Source: Paludibacter propionicigenes WB4
GTDB lineage: Bacteria; Bacteroidota; Bacteroidia; Bacteroidales; Paludibacteraceae
Reading direction: 5' to 3'
DNA length: 64,000 nt
Assembly (NCBI RefSeq): GCF_000183135.1
Contig: NC_014734.1
Span: 2,976,001 to 3,040,000 of the forward strand
Below, one piece after another: positions 53,955 through 63,134 of this stretch. Numbering within the stretch: position 1 is the stretch's first letter; each line of letters starts with the position of its first letter. The position numbers and the translations under genes are program-made. The notes beneath the pieces are model-generated. The model did not search any database. It worked only from the letters and a program-made list of their open reading frames with translations, and was not told the DNA's origin.

Positions 53955-54581
53955 ATGAAAACCGACTTTAATAATATAAAGCAACAGGAAAGAGAGCTTC
54001 TTTTACGTCTCCGGGATGGAGATGAGAAGGCTTTTGCCAGCTTGTTTTATGCATATAAAGATAAGTTGTATGGTTTTCTTTTTGGTATGACTAAGTCGGA
54101 TGCGAAAGCTAAAGATCTGGTTCAGGATGTTTTTCTTAAAGTCTGGCAAAACAGAGCTAATATGGCTGAAATAGACAATTTCAATGCTTATATTTATTCT
54201 GTAGCTCAGAATCAGGCTGTTGATCAGTTTCGTAAATCTTCCAAAGAGTTGTTTTCCAACGTAGAACTGTTGAACTCGCAGGAAGCCGATGTAACTCCTG
54301 ACCCTGTCAGTGCCCTGATAAATAAGGAAACCCGGGAAAAAATAGATGAAGCGGTAAACCAATTGCCGCCGCAACAAAAGAAAATATTCGTTCTTCATAA
54401 CGAATATGGATTCAAGCATCATGAAATTGCCGAGCAATTAAATATCTCCGTTTCTACAACTCAGAATCACATGAGGGAAGCTTTAAAGAATATTCGTATT
54501 TTTCTTTCTCATTCTTATTTTTTCTTTACGATTCTTGCCCTTAATGTAATTCATCTTCTCTCCGTTTTATTCCAAAAATGA
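53955..54581 (+). CDS. ECF sigma factor B (FecI-like)
   Basis: 208 residues from ATG 53955, which lies downstream of the -7 box. The longer frame starts inside the promoter. Region 2 is FASLFYAYKDKLYGFLFGMTKSDAKAKDLVQDVFLKVWQNR and region 4 is LPPQQKKIFVLHNEYGFKHHEIAEQLNISVSTTQNHM. It also ends in a hydrophobic tail (YFFFTILALNVIHLLSVLF, about 187-206). Close paralog of sigma A. Region 4.2 recognition helix differs (STTQNHMREA against STIRNHMSQA), which suggests different promoters. Confidence 0.92.
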   Translation: MKTDFNNIKQQERELLLRLRDGDEKAFASLFYAYKDKLYGFLFGMTKSDAKAKDLVQDVFLKVWQNRANMAEIDNFNAYIYSVAQNQAVDQFRKSSKELFSNVELLNSQEADVTPDPVSALINKETREKIDEAVNQLPPQQKKIFVLHNEYGFKHHEIAEQLNISVSTTQNHMREALKNIRIFLSHSYFFFTILALNVIHLLSVLFQK

Positions 54582-54649
54582 CTTTCCTTCTTATTGATAA
54601 AAAGCTCCTATAATATAATTTTTGTAGCTTATTTGTCGGGTTGGCGGTC

Positions 54650-54657
54650 TACTTTTG
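54650..54657 (+). promoter_or_regulatory. Possible -7 box in the sigma B / anti-sigma B gap
   Basis: TACTTTTG, 150 nt before the anti-sigma gene. TTTG at 54621 would give a spacer of 25, slightly long. The rest of the 226-nt gap holds nothing recognised. Confidence 0.3.
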
Positions 54658-54807
54658 TTCTATTTTTTGCTAAAAAGCATATTTTTCAAACAAATAATCA
54701 ATTTTGACTAGGTGTATTTTTTATTCTGTACGTCTTACAGATAATTAAAGCATATTAGTTTCTATTTGAATACAAAACAAATAAATTCATAATCCTTTTA
54801 TTTTAAC

Positions 54808-55842
54808 ATGACCAACACAATGGAAACAGGTAGAATTCAGTACTTATTGAAAAAGTATCTTTCTCAGAATTGTAACTCCGACGAGAAAAAAGAACTTAAT
54901 TTATTGATTAATTCCTTGCAGGATGAAGATCTTAAAGCTGAGTTTCGGGCACTCTGGACTAATTATTCTTCTGAACTGACTTTGTCGGAAGAAGATTCGC
55001 AGGATATATTAGCTAATATTCTATCCGAAAAGAAAAATCTGAATCTGGATCAACGAAGAACTAACAGGCGTTCTGTTTACCTCAGGGCTATCTCCGTGGC
55101 AGCTTCATTGCTAATTCTGGTTTCAATCGGAATTTACGTTCGGAAGAATAAGGGTTTGAACGAATCAGGTGCTGTAATAGCCAAAGCTGTTCTGGTTTCG
55201 CCCGACAAGGCAACTACCTATACACGTACTATTGTTTTACCTGACGGAAGTAGTGTGGTTTTACATGCCGGTAGTACTATTGACTATCCGAGGACATTTG
55301 GAGGGAAAACCCGCGAGATAACTCTAGTTGGTGAAGCTTACTTTGATGTGAAGCACGACTCCCAAAGACCATTTATTATTCATACAGGCGCTGTAAAAAC
55401 CACCGTTTTGGGAACTGCCTTTGATATTAAGGCCTGGCCTGATCACAAGAATATTATAGTTTCTGTAACCCGTGGAAAGGTTCGGGTGGAGAATGATAAG
55501 AAAGTATTAGCTGTGTTGACCATTAACCAGCAGATTAACTACGATGTTCAGAATACAACGGCTAAACAACACAAAGTTAATAGTGATGAGATTGTTAGTA
55601 GTTGGGCGAAACAAGATCTTGACTTTGATGGAGCAACATTTGAATCGATTGCTCAGGTGTTGAGTAAACGTTATGGAAAAGATATATCTATTGGTAATGT
55701 TCAATTAGCCAAAACGCAAATTGTATCTTCATTTGCCGGTACAGAATCTCTGGAAAATATACTTGATGTGCTTTGTACTATTAACTCCGATGCACAATTT
55801 GAAGAGAAAAATAATGAAATTATTATATCGAATAAAAATTAA
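54808..55842 (+). CDS. FecR-family anti-sigma factor B
   Basis: 344 residues from ATG 54808. ATG 54820 (METGRIQYLLKKYL) is equally likely. Cytoplasmic N-terminus, transmembrane segment about 94-111 (AISVAASLLILVSIGIYV), periplasmic FecR domain (LPDGSSVVLHAGSTIDYPRTF to VTRGKVRVEN), and a C-terminal DUF4974-type domain. Closely similar to anti-sigma A, especially in the FecR domain (TREITLVGEAYFD.KHDS). Partner of sigma B and receptor B. Confidence 0.92.
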   Translation: MTNTMETGRIQYLLKKYLSQNCNSDEKKELNLLINSLQDEDLKAEFRALWTNYSSELTLSEEDSQDILANILSEKKNLNLDQRRTNRRSVYLRAISVAASLLILVSIGIYVRKNKGLNESGAVIAKAVLVSPDKATTYTRTIVLPDGSSVVLHAGSTIDYPRTFGGKTREITLVGEAYFDVKHDSQRPFIIHTGAVKTTVLGTAFDIKAWPDHKNIIVSVTRGKVRVENDKKVLAVLTINQQINYDVQNTTAKQHKVNSDEIVSSWAKQDLDFDGATFESIAQVLSKRYGKDISIGNVQLAKTQIVSSFAGTESLENILDVLCTINSDAQFEEKNNEIIISNKN

Positions 55843-55896
55843 ACAACCAAAGAATGAATGGTAAAAGCGATACATCTTAGTTTAAATAAAAGGAAT

Positions 55897-55935
55897 AAAA
55901 AAAATCCCTCTGCCGTAGGAAGCTCCGAGGGATTT
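55897..55935 (-). terminator. Minus-strand terminator between anti-sigma B and susC B
   Basis: 9-bp stem AAATCCCTC / GAGGGATTT with a 16-nt loop, followed on the minus strand by T8 (complement of A55897-A55904, three in the stem). The plus side continues AAGTC without a T-run. Same design as at 44251-44290. Confidence 0.65.
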
Positions 55936-55969
55936 AAGTCAAAAAAATCCATAATAAATTTTTATAACT
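55897..55969 (-). ncRNA. Predicted antisense small RNA B over the susC B leader
   Basis: Predicted RNA of about 73 nt, start inferred from the minus-strand promoter at 55975-56002 and end from the terminator at 55897-55935. The minus strand resembles RNA A in layout: TATCTTTG box, an AU-rich middle with AAAAAT and ATG, then U6-7, then the AAATCCCTC hairpin and U8. Complementary to the receptor B leader. Confidence 0.42.
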
Positions 55970-55974
55970 GCATA

Positions 55975-56002
55975 CAAAGATATGAAAAAAAAGATTATAC
56001 AA
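55975..56002 (-). promoter_or_regulatory. Minus-strand promoter overlapping the susC B start
   Basis: TTG (56002-56000), 17-nt spacer, TATCTTTG (55982-55975) on the minus strand. It overlaps the ATG at 55982 exactly as in locus A. Confidence 0.5.
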
Positions 56003-59000
56003 GCGGTATATACGTTAGATTTTTTAGGTAAATTAGTAGACTTAAGTTCTGCAATCAATTTTAAGCGCAAACGGTTTTATGTGCTATTGTGCTTGATGCT
56101 TGCAGGTCAACTGTTTTTCACAACAACGGGTTATGCTCAGTCGTTGGAAACTAAAATTACATTTGAATTACATGATAAAACTTTACAGCAGGGACTTAAT
56201 GAATTAGCAAAACGTTCCGGTTTTAGGGTGGCATATACATTGCCTCAGGTTTCAAGTTATACCAACATTACGGTACCAAAAGACAATCGTACTGTAAGAG
56301 AAACGTTGGGATTATTATTGGCAAATACCTCGCTTACATATACTTTGAAGGGTAAAAGTATTTTGGTTTTTGAAAAAGCGAGAGCCAAGTCGACGTCGGA
56401 TAACTCTAAGTTTTTACTGTTTGGAACTGTGACCGATTTGGAATCAGATCCTTTACCCGGAGTAAGTGTTCGGGTAAGGGGCAGTGACAAAGGAACTATT
56501 ACAGATGAAAATGGAAGATATTCAATTGAAGTAGAAAAAGGAGATATAATACTCCTTTCTTATATAGGCTTTAATCCAAGAGAGATTATGGCAAAAACCG
56601 ATGGTGAATTTAATGTTTCGTTGACTCCAAATCAAATTTCGCTGTCAGAGGTTTCGGTGGTGTCTACAGGTTATCAAACACTTCCTAAGGAAAGAGCAAC
56701 AGGATCTTTTGGAACAATCAGTGCCAAAGATTTGGGCAAAAGTTCAAATGCTAATATCCTACAACGGATAGAAGGTTTGGTTCCCGGTATGCAGATATCA
56801 CTAACCGGAGGAGACCGCTCTTTTGATTATAACACTAATGGGAAATCAATAAGTTCGGATGTGCGAACTGTAGGGGCGACCGATTACAACGTAATAATAA
56901 GGGGAAGCAGTACGTTTTCAGGAGAAAAATTTCCCTTGCTTGTAGTGGATGGAGCTATTTCAGAAATGGATATTTCTAACTTCAACCCAAACGATATTGA
57001 AAATATCACGGTGTTGAAAGATGCTGCTGCAGCTTCGATATGGGGAGTTCGTGCTGCCAATGGAGTTATTGTGCTTACAACAAAGAAAGGTGTAATGAAC
57101 CATGCTCCTCAGATAAACTTTTCATCCAGCTTTATGGTTGCAGATAAGCCTGATTTAGGATATCTGAAAACGATGAATTCCGCTCAGCAGCTTAGTTATG
57201 AGAAAGAGTTAGTAGATAGGGGATTCATTACTTCTATGCCTGCTACATCCTATTATACAGCTCAATATCTGATGAGTGATGGAACAAATTTAGCGCTTAA
57301 GCTAAAATCCGGTGCGATTAGTCAATCTGACTATGATGCAGCTATAAAAAACATGAGCAGTATTGACAATAAGTCTCAAATAAATAAATATCTACTTCAA
57401 CCGGCAACCAGTCAGCAGTATAACTTATCGGTAAGTGGTGGTACAAATAATTCACGTTATTTCTATTCGACATCATACAGCAATGAAAACCCTAATATCA
57501 AAGGTAACTCTGCAGATCGGATTACTCTGACGTTGAATAATAGTTGGAAATTATTTAATTGGGCGACTTTTTCTACTAATCTAAAAGGAACTTTCTTTAC
57601 CTATAAGAATAATGGTTTAGGACTTTCTTCTTTATTTCTTCCAAGTGCTAGCACACTCATGCCGTATAGTCTATTGGCAGATAATAACAATAAAAGTATA
57701 TCGTACGCTAGATTAGATCCGACCTGGACGGGTGCGTTATCTCCGGTTTATAAAGACTGGACTTATAATTATCTGGACGAACTGGCAAATGCGGATAATC
57801 TTCAGAAAAATGATAATTACCTTGGTACGATAAATTTGCAGATGCCTCTTTTGTTTGGTGTAAAGGCTTCGTTGCAATATACGTTGGAAAGAACCTATAG
57901 CCAAGCACAAAACTTTCTCAATCAGAATACCTATTATTTCCGAAATTTAGTTAACTATTATACTTATTCAACGGCCGCTAACAATAGCTTAGGAATTACA
58001 AATGGAGGTGTTTTAAAGCAAAGTAATACGAACGAAAACAATCATAGTTTACGTGGGCAATTAGACTACGACCACCTTTTCAATGGTATCCATCAAATTT
58101 CGGCTTTAGCCGGTATGGAGATGCGTGAAACCAATATGAGCCAATCAGGTTTTTCCTTATACGGTTATAATAAGGAAACAGGGTTCACGAACTCCAATAT
58201 TAACTACAGTAATACACCTACTTATGCATACGTAGCCGGATCTACACCTACTTCGTATACTACATTTACAGATGGTGGTTATCCATCTCAATACGATAAA
58301 AGACGTAGATTTTTATCGTACTATAGCAATGTAGCATATGCTTTACTGGATCGCTATTCTTTGTCAGCGAGTGTTCGTTACGATGATTATAACAATTTTG
58401 GATTGGATAGAAAATACAGAGCAACTCCTTTGTGGTCTTCAGGGCTGAAGTGGATATTGAGCAAAGAATCATTTATTCAGAAGCAATCGTGGATAAATAA
58501 TCTGGCTTTCCGCAGTTCCTTTGGGGTGAACGGTAATTTATCATTATCCACTTATCCATTTACAAATATTGGGATGTCAAGTTCCGATCAAGCTACAGGA
58601 CAAGCATATGCAACCTTAATTGCAATGGCGAATCCTCAGTTGAGATGGGAAAAAACCTATGTAACTAATTTAGGACTGGATTTCAGTTTATTTAGTCGCA
58701 GACTAAATGGAGGAATCGATTTTTATAACAAAAGAGGTAAAGATTTACTATATTCCTATTACCCTATTAGTAGTGTTTATGTAGGTACTGTTGCTGGTGG
58801 TACACTTACCCGCAATATGCTTTCAATGAATTCGAAAGGTGTTGATCTGAACTTAAATGGTATTGTTCTGACTAATAAGGACTGGCAATGGAATGTTGGA
58901 GGAACATTTTCGTATAATACCAATAAAGTAACGGATGCACGTTTTATTCCAAGTCTCTATACAAGCTCCTACAGTATGTCACCTATGAGTATTGGTGTTT

Positions 59001-59674
59001 TAACTGGTTATCCTACCGATAAGTTGTTAGTGTATCGGAACGCAGGCTTAGATGCTAATGGACTTACCCAGGTATATGATGAAAAAGGTGGGATTATTAA
59101 GGCAACCACAAACACCATTACTTCTTTTGATGTGTTTAAAAATGCAGGTCGTACCACTGCTCCTTTTTATGGAAGCTTTAATACAACATTGAAATATAAA
59201 CAGTTTAGCCTGTATGCGTTTTTGACGTATCAATTTGGGAGTGTGTTTCTTAAACCAACCATTTCAAACTATATAACATCTTCTTATTCTACTAAATATG
59301 ATTTAAGTGCAGATATAGCAAACAGATGGACAAAGCCTGGTGATGAGGCTATAACGAACACTCCGGGACTTAATGGAAGTGCTATGGCAGTTACCTACAG
59401 TCAGTATCGATATCAATATTCAGATATCAATGTTTTATCGGGTGATTATATTCGCCTGAGACAAATATCGCTTAATTATGAACTGCCTTCTGCATTAATG
59501 ACTAAATGTCATTTGAAGAGTGCTCAGTTAGGTTTTTCGGTAAATAACCTGGGTTTACTTTGGACAGCTAACAAACAAGGTTATGATCCTGATTATGTTT
59601 CATCTGTAAGTAGCTCATCATACAGTCTGCCTGCGTCAACCTCTTATACAGTTTCTTTGAATATTAATTTATAA
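55982..59674 (+). CDS. SusC/RagA-type TonB-dependent receptor B with STN domain
   Basis: 1230 residues. Extended N-region (about 30 residues) before the signal core, cleavage near residue 53 (GYAQ). STN domain (about 57-130), carboxypeptidase-regulatory-like domain (about 145-225, FGTVTDLESDPLPGVSVRVRG), plug with YNVIIRGSSTFSG, LLVVDGAISEMD and AASIWGVRAANGVIVLTTKKG, then a TonB-dependent barrel ending VSLNINL. The stop overlaps the next start by one base (TAATG), so susC B and susD B are translationally coupled. The STN domain implies signalling to FecR B. Confidence 0.93.
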   Translation: MKKKIIQAVYTLDFLGKLVDLSSAINFKRKRFYVLLCLMLAGQLFFTTTGYAQSLETKITFELHDKTLQQGLNELAKRSGFRVAYTLPQVSSYTNITVPKDNRTVRETLGLLLANTSLTYTLKGKSILVFEKARAKSTSDNSKFLLFGTVTDLESDPLPGVSVRVRGSDKGTITDENGRYSIEVEKGDIILLSYIGFNPREIMAKTDGEFNVSLTPNQISLSEVSVVSTGYQTLPKERATGSFGTISAKDLGKSSNANILQRIEGLVPGMQISLTGGDRSFDYNTNGKSISSDVRTVGATDYNVIIRGSSTFSGEKFPLLVVDGAISEMDISNFNPNDIENITVLKDAAAASIWGVRAANGVIVLTTKKGVMNHAPQINFSSSFMVADKPDLGYLKTMNSAQQLSYEKELVDRGFITSMPATSYYTAQYLMSDGTNLALKLKSGAISQSDYDAAIKNMSSIDNKSQINKYLLQPATSQQYNLSVSGGTNNSRYFYSTSYSNENPNIKGNSADRITLTLNNSWKLFNWATFSTNLKGTFFTYKNNGLGLSSLFLPSASTLMPYSLLADNNNKSISYARLDPTWTGALSPVYKDWTYNYLDELANADNLQKNDNYLGTINLQMPLLFGVKASLQYTLERTYSQAQNFLNQNTYYFRNLVNYYTYSTAANNSLGITNGGVLKQSNTNENNHSLRGQLDYDHLFNGIHQISALAGMEMRETNMSQSGFSLYGYNKETGFTNSNINYSNTPTYAYVAGSTPTSYTTFTDGGYPSQYDKRRRFLSYYSNVAYALLDRYSLSASVRYDDYNNFGLDRKYRATPLWSSGLKWILSKESFIQKQSWINNLAFRSSFGVNGNLSLSTYPFTNIGMSSSDQATGQAYATLIAMANPQLRWEKTYVTNLGLDFSLFSRRLNGGIDFYNKRGKDLLYSYYPISSVYVGTVAGGTLTRNMLSMNSKGVDLNLNGIVLTNKDWQWNVGGTFSYNTNKVTDARFIPSLYTSSYSMSPMSIGVLTGYPTDKLLVYRNAGLDANGLTQVYDEKGGIIKATTNTITSFDVFKNAGRTTAPFYGSFNTTLKYKQFSLYAFLTYQFGSVFLKPTISNYITSSYSTKYDLSADIANRWTKPGDEAITNTPGLNGSAMAVTYSQYRYQYSDINVLSGDYIRLRQISLNYELPSALMTKCHLKSAQLGFSVNNLGLLWTANKQGYDPDYVSSVSSSSYSLPASTSYTVSLNINL

Positions 59675-61098
59675 TGAAATCGAAAATGAAATCTCAATTA
59701 TATATTATACTGTCCGCATTTCTCTGTCTGTCATTCGTTGGGTGTGAAAAATACGTGGACATCAAAACTCAGGGAAAATTAGTTCCCGGGGATATTGATA
59801 ATTATCGTTATTTACTGAATAATACTTCTGGGTATGAAATGGGGCCAAGGTTAACAGATATTGCCTCTGATGATGTTGAACTTGTCGATGGTAGTACACA
59901 GTATCTAGCATTGAGCAGTAGTGATAATTATGGCTATTGGCCAAAAGCATATACATGGCAAGCAGTTATTTATCCGATTGGAAATTATCAGTCGGACGAT
60001 GACTGGAATTCCATGTACAATACAGTAACATATTCGAATGTAGTGATTAATGAAGTGCCTACGAGCAAAGGGGGAACAGAATCTCAAAAAGCTGCACTGA
60101 TAGCAGAAGCTCTTGTACACAGAGCAGATGCATACTTAATGTTGGTAAATAAATATGCAAAACCATATAAAGCAAGTACAGCAGTCAGCGATTTAGGTGT
60201 GCCAATGATATTGACGGAAACAACCGAGCAGTCACTTAAGCGTCCGTCAATTCAAGCTGTTTACGATCAGATTATTGCGGATTTGAAAAAAGCGATTCCT
60301 TCATTGCCTCTCAAGCAGTTATACACTACTTTACCGTCAAAACCTTCGGCTTACGGTGAACTAGCCCGTACATATTTGTGCATGAATGATTATGCCAATG
60401 CCAAACTATATGCCGATAGCGCTTTGTTGTATAGAAGTACGCTGAATGATTTGAGCACTATTACAGCACTATCCTCTACTACTTATCCAAGGAGGATCAG
60501 TGATCCTGAAATTCTATTGTCAAAGACAGTATATGGTGGTGTTTCTGCTTATACACCCTATGCTTTGAGGTTGAGCAGTAGCTTATTGACATTATTGGGA
60601 ACGAAAGACCAACGGTATAACTTGTTTACTACGGCAGCAGCAAATATATCAAGCTCATACACTGCTGCGGGCGGACGTTTTTTCTATAAAGACAGAGCTT
60701 TGAACGAAGGACGCAATATAGGCCCCAGCGTTCCGGAAATGATGCTTATTGAGGCTGAGTATTATGCTCGTAATAACAAACCGGAAATAGCAATGGATTG
60801 GCTGAACGCTTTACGGAAAAAACGATTTAAAGCTGCTGATTATGTGGATTTGTCTGCAACAGATTTGAACGATGCGCTTAAAAAGGTGATAGATGAACGT
60901 CATCGTGAGTTCTTCTGTCGTATGCTGCGTTGGTGGGATATGAGACGATTGAAAGATGATCCGATGTTTGCGCAGACATATACCAGAACGTTAGCAGGAA
61001 TAACCTATACGCTTGCTCCAACTAGTAATCGTTACATATTCTCTATTCCAGCTTATCAAATAAAGCTAAGTCCTGAAATGGAGCAAAATCCGGAATGA
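59674..61098 (+). CDS. SusD/RagB-family nutrient-binding lipoprotein B
   Basis: 474 residues. Lipoprotein signal with Cys24 (CLSFVGC). The start overlaps the susC B stop by one base. Typical stretches are PGDIDNYRYLLNNTSGYEM, AEALVHRADAYLMLVNKYAKPY, PSKPSAYGELARTYLCMNDY and DERHREFFCRMLRWWDMRRL. Surface lid and ligand binder of receptor B. Moderately similar to SusD A, again without any CAZyme neighbour in view. Confidence 0.92.
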   Translation: MKSKMKSQLYIILSAFLCLSFVGCEKYVDIKTQGKLVPGDIDNYRYLLNNTSGYEMGPRLTDIASDDVELVDGSTQYLALSSSDNYGYWPKAYTWQAVIYPIGNYQSDDDWNSMYNTVTYSNVVINEVPTSKGGTESQKAALIAEALVHRADAYLMLVNKYAKPYKASTAVSDLGVPMILTETTEQSLKRPSIQAVYDQIIADLKKAIPSLPLKQLYTTLPSKPSAYGELARTYLCMNDYANAKLYADSALLYRSTLNDLSTITALSSTTYPRRISDPEILLSKTVYGGVSAYTPYALRLSSSLLTLLGTKDQRYNLFTTAAANISSSYTAAGGRFFYKDRALNEGRNIGPSVPEMMLIEAEYYARNNKPEIAMDWLNALRKKRFKAADYVDLSATDLNDALKKVIDERHREFFCRMLRWWDMRRLKDDPMFAQTYTRTLAGITYTLAPTSNRYIFSIPAYQIKLSPEMEQNPE

Positions 61099-61125
61099 TA
61101 CATAAATGTTTAAATTAAATATAAA

Positions 61126-63117
61126 ATGACCAGAATAAAAATGGTGCTACTTCACTTAAGTTTGGCCTTGGGGCTAAGCTTAAGTGCGTTTGCACAGACA
61201 GAAAAGGCTGTTGTACTAAATCCCGAAAAACCACAGCCCGGGGGAAAGCTTGAAATAAGCTATAATGCAAAAGAGAGTTCACTTGGCGATTCTAAAGACG
61301 TCAAGGGAACGGTTTATCTGTATTGTAATTACAAATGGATAACTAAAGATTTATCGCTGAATTATGAATCCAACAACTGGAAAGGAACATTGGATGTTCC
61401 TTCTGATTGCGGACTTCTTGCCCTTAAATTTAAATCAAATGGTAAGATAGACAATAATGGGAATAATGGATACGTGTGGATGCTTCAAAAAGCAGATCAG
61501 TCTTCTATGCCTGGTGCTAATGCGGCGTGGGGATTAATGCGCTCTCCCGATTACGGATATGCAATTCCAAATTATATCGATTTAGAAAAGTTTGCTGTAA
61601 ACGATACCGTTACTTATATGTGGATAAATAACGAAATTGTCAAAAATTCCGTGTCTGCAGCTCCTATGGCTATGCTTTTTGCTAATTCTTTATACAGAAG
61701 TCATGTTGATGGTGCTGAGCAACGTATGAAGAATATAGCTGCCTTTTTGATAAAGCAAAATACAGAAGAAAGCCTTGTTAACGCTGCTGTTATTTACAAA
61801 AACCTGCTGGGAATGGCGCAGCCTGCCGATTCGCTGACTAAAGTAATACTGGGAAGATATCCAAAGGGATCCATTGCACGATTAAATGCTTACAGAGCTG
61901 CAAGTAAACAAACAGATATGAAGAAAAAACGCCAGGCGTTGGCTCAATTTCTGATAGATTTCCCTGAATCACCGGCGGATGCTCAATACAACGAAAACAA
62001 TATGATTAATTACGATAAAGCATACGAAATGATTGTTCTTATTGATACTATGGATAAGAATTACAGTAGTTTGCAAACGTATTTAAATCAGCTTTCGTTT
62101 GGTGCGTCTATAACCTTATTTTACAAACTGATTCAAATTCCTCATGATAGGAAAGATATTCCCGATCAGGAGTTGTACCAGTATGCTAAATTACTTGTAG
62201 ACCACATGGAAAGCATTAAGTCTGTAAAACCTGCCCGATACTATTATTTATCTCCGAATGAGTGGGAAGAACAATGGCAGGATGATATGGCAAGAACTGT
62301 TTTGATTACGTATATTGATTTACTGAAAAATGTTGGCAAAAACAAAGAAGCACTGTCTTACGCGTTGCAGGCTCAGCAATCGTTCAATTATACTGTGGCC
62401 GATGTGAATAATAGCATGATTTCATTGTTGACTGAAACAGGTGATAAAGAAGGGCTCAAAAAGCTACTGATTGGAGCCTTGTATAATAACCAGGTAACGC
62501 CTCTGATGCTTGATTTGCTGAAGAAAGAATACGTTGCAGAACATAATTCAGAAGCAGGTTTTGATGAATTTGTCAAATCGCACAAAGACCCGAAGCTGGT
62601 TGCTAAAGAGTTGAAATCGTTGGACGGAAATAGACGTGAAGGTGTAATGCCGGCCTGGAAAATGATGGATATTGATGGAAAGTTGATAGATTCTAATAAT
62701 ATAAAAGGAAAGACTTATGTACTTGACTTTTGGTCCTCTTGGTGCGTACCTTGTAAAGCATCTTTCCCCGGAATGAAGTTAGCTGTAGAAAGATACAAAA
62801 ACGATCCTAGTGTGGAATTTTATTTTGTCGATACAGAAGAACACAGTGCTGATTATAAAGCGGCAGCCATAAAGTATATTAAAGACAATAACTATCCGTT
62901 CCATGTTCTGTTTGACAATAAGGTAAAGGGAGCCAAAATAAATGATGAGGTTTTTAGTCGTATAGCTAAAGCTTTTACCATATCCGGAATTCCACAGAAG
63001 ATTTTTGTTGATGGCAATGGCAATGTTCAGTTCATTTCTATAGGTTATAAAGGTAGCCCTAGCGAATTGGCCGATGAAATATCAGGAATGGTAGAACTAA
63101 CAAAAAGTATCAAATAA
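61126..63117 (+). CDS. TlpA-like thioredoxin-fold protein B, long form
   Basis: 663 residues, much longer than the locus A protein. Signal peptide (MVLLHLSLALGLSLSAFAQ core, start at 61126 or 61141). An N-terminal beta domain (about 25-130) is followed by a long helical middle (about 170-500) that looks TPR-like and a C-terminal TlpA domain with Cys540-Val-Pro-Cys543 in DFWSSWCVPCKASFPG and cis-Pro in ISGIPQKIFVDGNG. Predicted periplasmic disulfide reductase. The middle may bind a partner or peptide. 27 nt after susD B. Confidence 0.85.
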   Translation: MTRIKMVLLHLSLALGLSLSAFAQTEKAVVLNPEKPQPGGKLEISYNAKESSLGDSKDVKGTVYLYCNYKWITKDLSLNYESNNWKGTLDVPSDCGLLALKFKSNGKIDNNGNNGYVWMLQKADQSSMPGANAAWGLMRSPDYGYAIPNYIDLEKFAVNDTVTYMWINNEIVKNSVSAAPMAMLFANSLYRSHVDGAEQRMKNIAAFLIKQNTEESLVNAAVIYKNLLGMAQPADSLTKVILGRYPKGSIARLNAYRAASKQTDMKKKRQALAQFLIDFPESPADAQYNENNMINYDKAYEMIVLIDTMDKNYSSLQTYLNQLSFGASITLFYKLIQIPHDRKDIPDQELYQYAKLLVDHMESIKSVKPARYYYLSPNEWEEQWQDDMARTVLITYIDLLKNVGKNKEALSYALQAQQSFNYTVADVNNSMISLLTETGDKEGLKKLLIGALYNNQVTPLMLDLLKKEYVAEHNSEAGFDEFVKSHKDPKLVAKELKSLDGNRREGVMPAWKMMDIDGKLIDSNNIKGKTYVLDFWSSWCVPCKASFPGMKLAVERYKNDPSVEFYFVDTEEHSADYKAAAIKYIKDNNYPFHVLFDNKVKGAKINDEVFSRIAKAFTISGIPQKIFVDGNGNVQFISIGYKGSPSELADEISGMVELTKSIK

Positions 63118-63134
63118 CCGATTAATAATAAAAG

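Noticed and set aside
54003-54437. 144-residue minus-strand ORF opposite sigma gene B
   Set aside because: The sense frame is a clear sigma factor with conserved regions 2 and 4. No minus-strand -7 box or terminator supports an antisense gene here.
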